From Acidimicrobiia bacterium (lineage in GTDB: Bacteria > Actinomycetota > Acidimicrobiia > Acidimicrobiales > CAIXPF01), in contig CANJRG010000002.1 in the NCBI GenBank assembly GCA_947476745.1, positions 186,001-250,000 on the forward strand: DNA of 64,000 nt, written 5' to 3'. A program made the translations under genes and the position numbers. The notes below the pieces were generated by a model. It did not search any database and was not told the origin of the DNA. It saw only the letters and a program-made list of their open reading frames with translations. Of the stretch, positions 59,701 through 64,000 are shown one piece after another. The number at the start of each line of letters is the position of its first letter. Position 1 is the stretch's first letter.

Positions 59701-60576
59701 CTACTTTCGGCGGATGTCGACGCCGAACGATTCGCTGAAACGGTCGTAGTACTCGTCGTCGTCCTCGGGCAGGCCGAGTGACACCCAGGCCTCGTCGGAC
59801 ATGGCCCGTCGGGCCTGATCGATCTCCGGGCCGCCCCAGGACACGGTGTAACGCAGCTTCGGGTCATCGGTGGTGATGACGTGCTCGATCAGCTCGGCCA
59901 CCTCGGCAGGGTCCGTCGCCTCTGCAAGACCAGCCGCGTAGAACTGGAAGAGCCGACGGTAATGGGCGTCGTAGGCGCCGGACTGGTTCGGGGCATCGAC
60001 GTTCTTGGCGAAGATGGCCGACTTGGTGATACCCGGCTCGATGATGGCGACGCGTATCCCGAAGGGCGCCACTTCCTGTGCCAGGCCCTCCGTCGCCCCT
60101 TCCAGGGCCCACTTCGAGGCGACGTAGGGCTGCTGGGCGATCGCCGCGATCCTTCCCGTGATCGAGGTGATGTTGATAATCGTCCCCGACCGCCGCGCCC
60201 GCATACCAGGCAGTACGGCCTGTGCGCATCGCACTGCGCCGCACACGTTGATGTTGAACACCTCGTTGTACAGGGAGGGTGGGCACTCCTCCATCACTGC
60301 GTTGCCGCCGACCCCGGCATTGTTGACCAGGACGTCCACCCGACCGGCACGCTCGAGGACGCCACCGAGACCGGTTCGTACCGACTCGTCGTCGGCCACA
60401 TCCATGATGAACAGCTGGACCTCGACGCCGGCCGCATCGGCCATCGACTGAAGCTTCGCCGCACTGTCGAGGTTTCGGACCGACCCGTGCACCTCGTGGC
60501 CGAGTGAAGCGAGATGCAGGGCGGTCGCCCGGCCGATGCCAGAGTTCGCGCCGGTGACAACAGAGACGGTGGTCAT
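59701..60576 (-). CDS. Short-chain dehydrogenase/reductase
   Basis: A 291-residue NAD(P)-dependent SDR. The cofactor motif is VTGANSGIGRATALHLASLGH (about 7-27), the NNAG motif VDVLVNNAGVGGN, and the catalytic Ser in INITSITGR with YVASK about 160. The C-terminal tail (DDDEYYDRFSESFGVDIRRK) is charged and unusual. The substrate is unknown. The start ATG at 60576 follows TACGAT by 8 nt. It is divergent from the ABC exporter, with only 32 bp between starts. Confidence 0.92.
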   Translation of the reverse strand: MTTVSVVTGANSGIGRATALHLASLGHEVHGSVRNLDSAAKLQSMADAAGVEVQLFIMDVADDESVRTGLGGVLERAGRVDVLVNNAGVGGNAVMEECPPSLYNEVFNINVCGAVRCAQAVLPGMRARRSGTIINITSITGRIAAIAQQPYVASKWALEGATEGLAQEVAPFGIRVAIIEPGITKSAIFAKNVDAPNQSGAYDAHYRRLFQFYAAGLAEATDPAEVAELIEHVITTDDPKLRYTVSWGGPEIDQARRAMSDEAWVSLGLPEDDDEYYDRFSESFGVDIRRK

Positions 60577-60584
60577 GGCCGATG

Positions 60585-60602
60585 ATCGTAGGTCACTATC
60601 GT
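60585..60602. promoter_or_regulatory. Head-to-head -10-like pair between SDR and ABC genes
   Basis: TACGAT (60585-60590, minus strand, 8 nt to the SDR ATG) and TATCGT (60597-60602, plus strand, 6 nt to the ABC GTG) lie only 6 bp apart, so both promoters share the same small region. Confidence 0.5.
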
Positions 60603-60608
60603 CAGCGC

Positions 60609-62465
60609 GTGAACGCTGCGGCCCCATGGAAGCTGGTACTGGGCCTGCTGCGCCACCAGCGTGGTGCCGTGGCGGGGTACGGCGCACTCCTCGGTGCCGC
60701 TACCGCGCTCCCCTTGGCCGGAGCTTTGATCCTTGCTCGGTTCGTCAACCTCGTGGTGGCCGCAGCACCCGCCCGCGAGCTGATCGCCTACGCGGCGGCG
60801 TACGCCGCAGTCGGCGCCGGATCGGCGGCGCTGACCGTCGTGGTCACCTGGCGCACCACCTCGCTGGCGTGGCGCCTCACCGACGAACTGCGACGCGACC
60901 TCGCCCTCCACGTGCTCGAGGCGGACCTCGCCTTCCACCGAGATCGCACCCCCGGCGAACTCGTAACCCGGGTCGATGCCGACGTGACCGCCATGACCCA
61001 GTTCCTCAGCCGCGTCGTCGCCCGGGTGCTCGCCATCGCCCTGTTGGGCATCGGCGCGGTCCTCGTGCTGGCGGTGGTCGAATGGCGGCTGGCCCCGCCA
61101 CTGGCCTTGGGGTTGACGTTGGTAGCGACCGCCACCTGGAGCCAACGCAACAGCGCCATGACGACCACGGTCGAGGAACGCACGGCTGAGGCCGGCGTGA
61201 TGAGCGTCGCCGAGCAGTACCTCGCCGGCGGCGACGAGGTCGCAGCGCTGGGTGCCGGTGCCCACGGCATCGCCCGTCTGGCCCACTACAGCGGTGCGTT
61301 GGTGGACGCCGTCGGGCGGAGGGTCCGGATCCAGATGCGGGTCCAGGGAAGCATCCGCCTCGCGGTCATCATGGCCGAGGTGCTCATGCTGGCCACCGGC
61401 GCTCTCCTGCTCGCCGGCGGGTCCATCGGAGTTGGCGCCGTCTTCCTCGGGTTCCGCTTCGTCCTGGTCGTACGCCAGCCCCTCGAGGGCCTCACCTGGC
61501 GGCTGCAGGAGGCACAGGGCGCGACCGGCGCCGCACGCCGGGTCCTCGACCTCCTCGACGAATGGCACGCCGTACCCTCAGGTACGCGACGGCTCCCGGC
61601 CGGTCCGCTCGACATCGAGTTCGAGGACACTCTGCTCGTCTACGACGACACCGAGGACACCGCGGGCACCGATCACGCCGCCGCAGCGCTCAGCGGGCTC
61701 ACCCTGCACCTACGAGCGGGCCGCACCGTCGGGGTCGTCGGCCGTACCGGCTCCGGCAAGACCTCCCTCGCACGGCTCGTTCTGCGTCTCGTCGCCCCCA
61801 GCGCAGGCCGGGTCCGCATCGGCGGGATCGACGTGGCAGAACTCGACGAGGCCGATCTCCGACGTCGGGTGGTGGCCGTCCCCCAGGACGTGCAGCTCTT
61901 CCCCGGCACCATCGCCGACAACGTGTCGCTGTTCCAGCCCTTCGGCGACGAGGAGATCCGGGCTGCGCTCGAGGCCGTCGGTCTCGGCCGGTGGCTCGCC
62001 GAACGGCCCAACGGCCTCGGGACCGTGCTGGCCGCAGACCACGGCGGTCGCGGCACGGCCGACGACGCCGCGCTGTCCGCCGGCCAGGCCCAACTGTTGG
62101 CCCTGGCCCGCGCCATGGTGCGCCGGCCCGACGTGGTCGTGCTCGACGAAGCCACCTCCCGGGTCGACCCCGCGACCCAGGCCGCCATCGCCGATGCCAC
62201 GGACCGCCTGGTCTGCGACCGCACCGCCATCATCATCGCCCACCGCCTCGAGACGCTCGAGGCGTGCGACGACATCGCCGTGCTCGCCGACGGCCGGCTC
62301 GTCGAGTTCGGACCCCGCAACGAGCTCGCCGCCACACCCGACAGCCGCTACGCCCGCCTGTTGGCGACCAGCGACGCCACCACGAACGACCTGGCCGGCG
62401 TCGACGCCCCCGACACCCCCGGCACCGACACGTCCGCCCTCACCGACAGGGTGGTACAGCCGTGA
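60609..62465 (+). CDS. ABC exporter subunit, membrane plus ATPase domain
   Basis: A 618-residue ABC half-transporter. The membrane domain (about 15-320) has six helices. The ATPase domain has Walker A VGRTGSGKTSLARL (about 377-390), Q-loop VAVPQDVQLFPGTI, signature LSAGQAQLLALARAM, Walker B VVVLDEAT and H-loop IIIAHRLE. The signature is LSAGQ rather than LSGGQ, as common in actinobacterial exporters. The tail is rich in Asp and Thr. The GTG at 60609 is chosen by TATCGT 6 nt upstream. It pairs with the second ABC gene by a GTGA overlap, forming a heterodimer. Confidence 0.92.
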   Translation: MNAAAPWKLVLGLLRHQRGAVAGYGALLGAATALPLAGALILARFVNLVVAAAPARELIAYAAAYAAVGAGSAALTVVVTWRTTSLAWRLTDELRRDLALHVLEADLAFHRDRTPGELVTRVDADVTAMTQFLSRVVARVLAIALLGIGAVLVLAVVEWRLAPPLALGLTLVATATWSQRNSAMTTTVEERTAEAGVMSVAEQYLAGGDEVAALGAGAHGIARLAHYSGALVDAVGRRVRIQMRVQGSIRLAVIMAEVLMLATGALLLAGGSIGVGAVFLGFRFVLVVRQPLEGLTWRLQEAQGATGAARRVLDLLDEWHAVPSGTRRLPAGPLDIEFEDTLLVYDDTEDTAGTDHAAAALSGLTLHLRAGRTVGVVGRTGSGKTSLARLVLRLVAPSAGRVRIGGIDVAELDEADLRRRVVAVPQDVQLFPGTIADNVSLFQPFGDEEIRAALEAVGLGRWLAERPNGLGTVLAADHGGRGTADDAALSAGQAQLLALARAMVRRPDVVVLDEATSRVDPATQAAIADATDRLVCDRTAIIIAHRLETLEACDDIAVLADGRLVEFGPRNELAATPDSRYARLLATSDATTNDLAGVDAPDTPGTDTSALTDRVVQP

Positions 62466-64000
62466 ACCACGACCGCTCCGCCCGGCGGCGGCGAAACGCG
62501 GTCCCCGAGTTCCGCATGGCCCGGGTGGTCAACTTCCGCGGCCGCCCGTACTGGATCGGCACTGTGGCGTGGGTCGTCTACTTCATCATGCCGTTGCTGC
62601 CCGGCTGGTTGATCGCCCGGCTGTTCGACCAGCTCGAGGCCGACCCGGAGGCTGCCCACCACGGCCGCTTCTGGCTGCTGCTCGGGGCGCTGCTGGCGAG
62701 CGAGGCGGTCATGGTGGTGTTCATCCGTTGGGGCCACACCCACTACATGCAGGGGCTCAACGCTGCGGTGAGCTCGGTCCGGGCCAACGCCCTCGGTGGC
62801 CAGCTGGCCAGCGGCGGACGGGAGGCCGCCGGCCGCCGGGTCCCCACCGGCGATGCGCTGACCCGGCTACGCGACGACCCCCTCGACATGGTCAACCTGC
62901 TCGACAACTGGACCGACCTGTGTGGTTCGCTGATCTTCGGCATCGGGGTGGCCTACGTCCTGGCCCGGATCGACCCGTGGGCGGCATTGGTGGGCATCGT
63001 GCCGATGTTCCTCATCGGGGCGGCCAACACCCGCGTCGGGCACCTGGCTCGCCGCTACCGCCAACGGGCCCGCGTCGCGACCAGCGCCACCGGTGGGTTC
63101 CTCAACGCCCTGTTCACCGCCTCGCTCACGGTGAAGCTGGCCGGCGCCCAGCACGATGCCGTCGCCCGCCTCGACCAACTCAACGCCGAACGCTCCTCCG
63201 CCATGGTCGCCGACCAGCTGTGGGAGGACGGCATGTGGTCGGTCAACGGGACGCTCACCGACGTCTCCGTCGGCTTGTCCCTCATGACCGCCGCCCGCGG
63301 CAGGCTCGACGCCGGCCAGGTCACCCTGTTCGCCAGCTACCTGTTCAACCTGGTGTGGTTGCCCCAACGGCTCGGCGGGCTCATCGTGGGCCGGCGCCGC
63401 TACGACGTGTCCGCCGGCCGACTCGGCGAGCTGATGGCGACGCCGACCGACAGGTTCGACCCGGTGACCGAGCACCGACCCATGCCGCTGCTCGGCGGGC
63501 CACCGTGCGCGGCCCCGGCGTCGCCGGCCCGTGTCCCGCTGCACCAGCTCGAGGTGGTGTCGCTGAGCGCGTCGTCACGGGGCCTGCACGGGGTGAGCTT
63601 CGCCGTCGGCCGGGGCGAGCTCGTCGTGGTGTCCGGGCCTATCGGGTCGGGGAAGACCTCGCTGCTACGGGCCGTGGTCGGCCTCACCGACCTCGATGGC
63701 GGCGAGATCCGCTGGAACGGTCGAACCGTGTTGGACCGGGCGGCGTTCTTCGTGCCGCCCCAGGCGGCCTACGTCGCACAGGTCCCACACCTGTTCGCCG
63801 AGTCGCTGGCCGACAACCTGGCCCTCGGACGGGCCTTCGACGACGACGCCCTCGTCGCCGCCCTCACCCTGGCCGCCTTCGATGAGGACCTCGCCTCCTT
63901 GCCCGCGGGGCTGTACACCCCGATCGGCACCCGAGGCGTCCGGCTCTCCGGTGGCCAGGCCCAGCGGGTGGCGGCCGCCCGGGCGTTCGTACACCGGCCC
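62462..64000 (+). CDS. ABC exporter subunit, partner of the preceding gene (cut by window end)
   Basis: The first 513 codons of a second ABC half-transporter, in a frame that stays open to the window end. It begins MNHDRSARRRRNAV with membrane helices from about residue 35 to 310. The ATPase part has Walker A SGPIGSGKTSLLRA (about 384-397), Q-loop YVAQVPHLFAESLADN and signature RLSGGQAQRVAAARAFVHRP at the window end. Walker B is beyond the window. It starts at GTG 62462, overlapping the first gene's stop. Substrate unknown; lipid, drug or peptide export is typical. Confidence 0.9.
   Translation, partial: MNHDRSARRRRNAVPEFRMARVVNFRGRPYWIGTVAWVVYFIMPLLPGWLIARLFDQLEADPEAAHHGRFWLLLGALLASEAVMVVFIRWGHTHYMQGLNAAVSSVRANALGGQLASGGREAAGRRVPTGDALTRLRDDPLDMVNLLDNWTDLCGSLIFGIGVAYVLARIDPWAALVGIVPMFLIGAANTRVGHLARRYRQRARVATSATGGFLNALFTASLTVKLAGAQHDAVARLDQLNAERSSAMVADQLWEDGMWSVNGTLTDVSVGLSLMTAARGRLDAGQVTLFASYLFNLVWLPQRLGGLIVGRRRYDVSAGRLGELMATPTDRFDPVTEHRPMPLLGGPPCAAPASPARVPLHQLEVVSLSASSRGLHGVSFAVGRGELVVVSGPIGSGKTSLLRAVVGLTDLDGGEIRWNGRTVLDRAAFFVPPQAAYVAQVPHLFAESLADNLALGRAFDDDALVAALTLAAFDEDLASLPAGLYTPIGTRGVRLSGGQAQRVAAARAFVHRP

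Noticed and set aside
61252-63885. Long plus-strand frame of 877 codons over the ABC genes
   Set aside because: It is out of frame with both ABC transporters, whose Walker and signature motifs lie in other frames.
1-64000. CRISPR array, insertion sequence, phage or tRNA genes
   Set aside because: I looked for regularly spaced repeats, transposase or integrase motifs and TTCGA-type tRNA arms and found none that hold up; the short repeats seen are all tandem and mostly within genes.

Overview
The window is about 70% G+C with tightly packed genes on both strands. It reads like a chromosomal segment of an actinobacterium. F420-type (LLM and PPOX) oxidoreductases, an HU protein with a lysine/alanine/proline tail, many acyl-CoA enzymes and frequent GTG starts suggest an uncultured or poorly sampled lineage such as class Acidimicrobiia; that placement is inference. 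I found no tRNA, rRNA, CRISPR array, phage or insertion sequence.

Layout. 0.1-6.2 kb: purine nucleoside phosphorylase, an FmdB zinc ribbon, flavodoxin, a three-gene TPP-enzyme operon, a BAX-inhibitor-1 membrane protein and a primary-type sigma factor. 6.4-15.5 kb: lipid/acyl-CoA genes (LLM oxidoreductase, two crotonases, thiolase-like protein with its DUF35 partner), peroxiredoxin, a trans-sulfuration enzyme behind a SAM-clan riboswitch, an esterase and a P450-type ferredoxin. 15.9-20.4 kb: HU protein, universal stress protein, two NUDIX-type proteins, a PPOX protein and a ResA/TlpA-like selenoprotein. 20.4-33.7 kb: transporters, CoA-transferases (one a long tandem fusion), a histidine kinase coupled to a Cys-rich protein, an ftsH relic, an MBL hydrolase, a crotonase and an LLM/MFS pair. 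33.7-45.7 kb: formate-THF ligase, a peroxiredoxin, aldo/keto reductase, intradiol dioxygenase, M15 peptidase lipoprotein, glyoxalase-fold proteins, an ankyrin protein, a deacetylase/reductase pair and an AAA ATPase. 45.7-51.6 kb: tandem acyl-CoA carboxylase beta subunits, an SGNH lipoprotein and an MFS exporter. 51.6-52.7 kb: a decaying stretch with phytanoyl-CoA dioxygenase and TetR remnants. 52.8-64 kb: a conserved unknown gene plus a UGSC-family selenoprotein, a lipoprotein, methyltransferase, CoA-transferase, acyl-CoA dehydrogenase, SDR and a two-gene ABC exporter cut by the window end.

The most notable content is two genes whose reading frames cross an in-frame TGA exactly at a redox-active position: a ResA/TlpA-like protein (TGA 19137-19139) and a UGSC-family protein (TGA 54162-54164). 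Each TGA is followed by a perfect hairpin with a five-base AGNTT loop at the distance expected of a bacterial SECIS element, so this organism very probably inserts selenocysteine. A second recurring theme is a TANNNT hexamer 6-9 nt before the start codon of about 18 genes. This is the layout of leaderless transcription and it helps choose many start codons.
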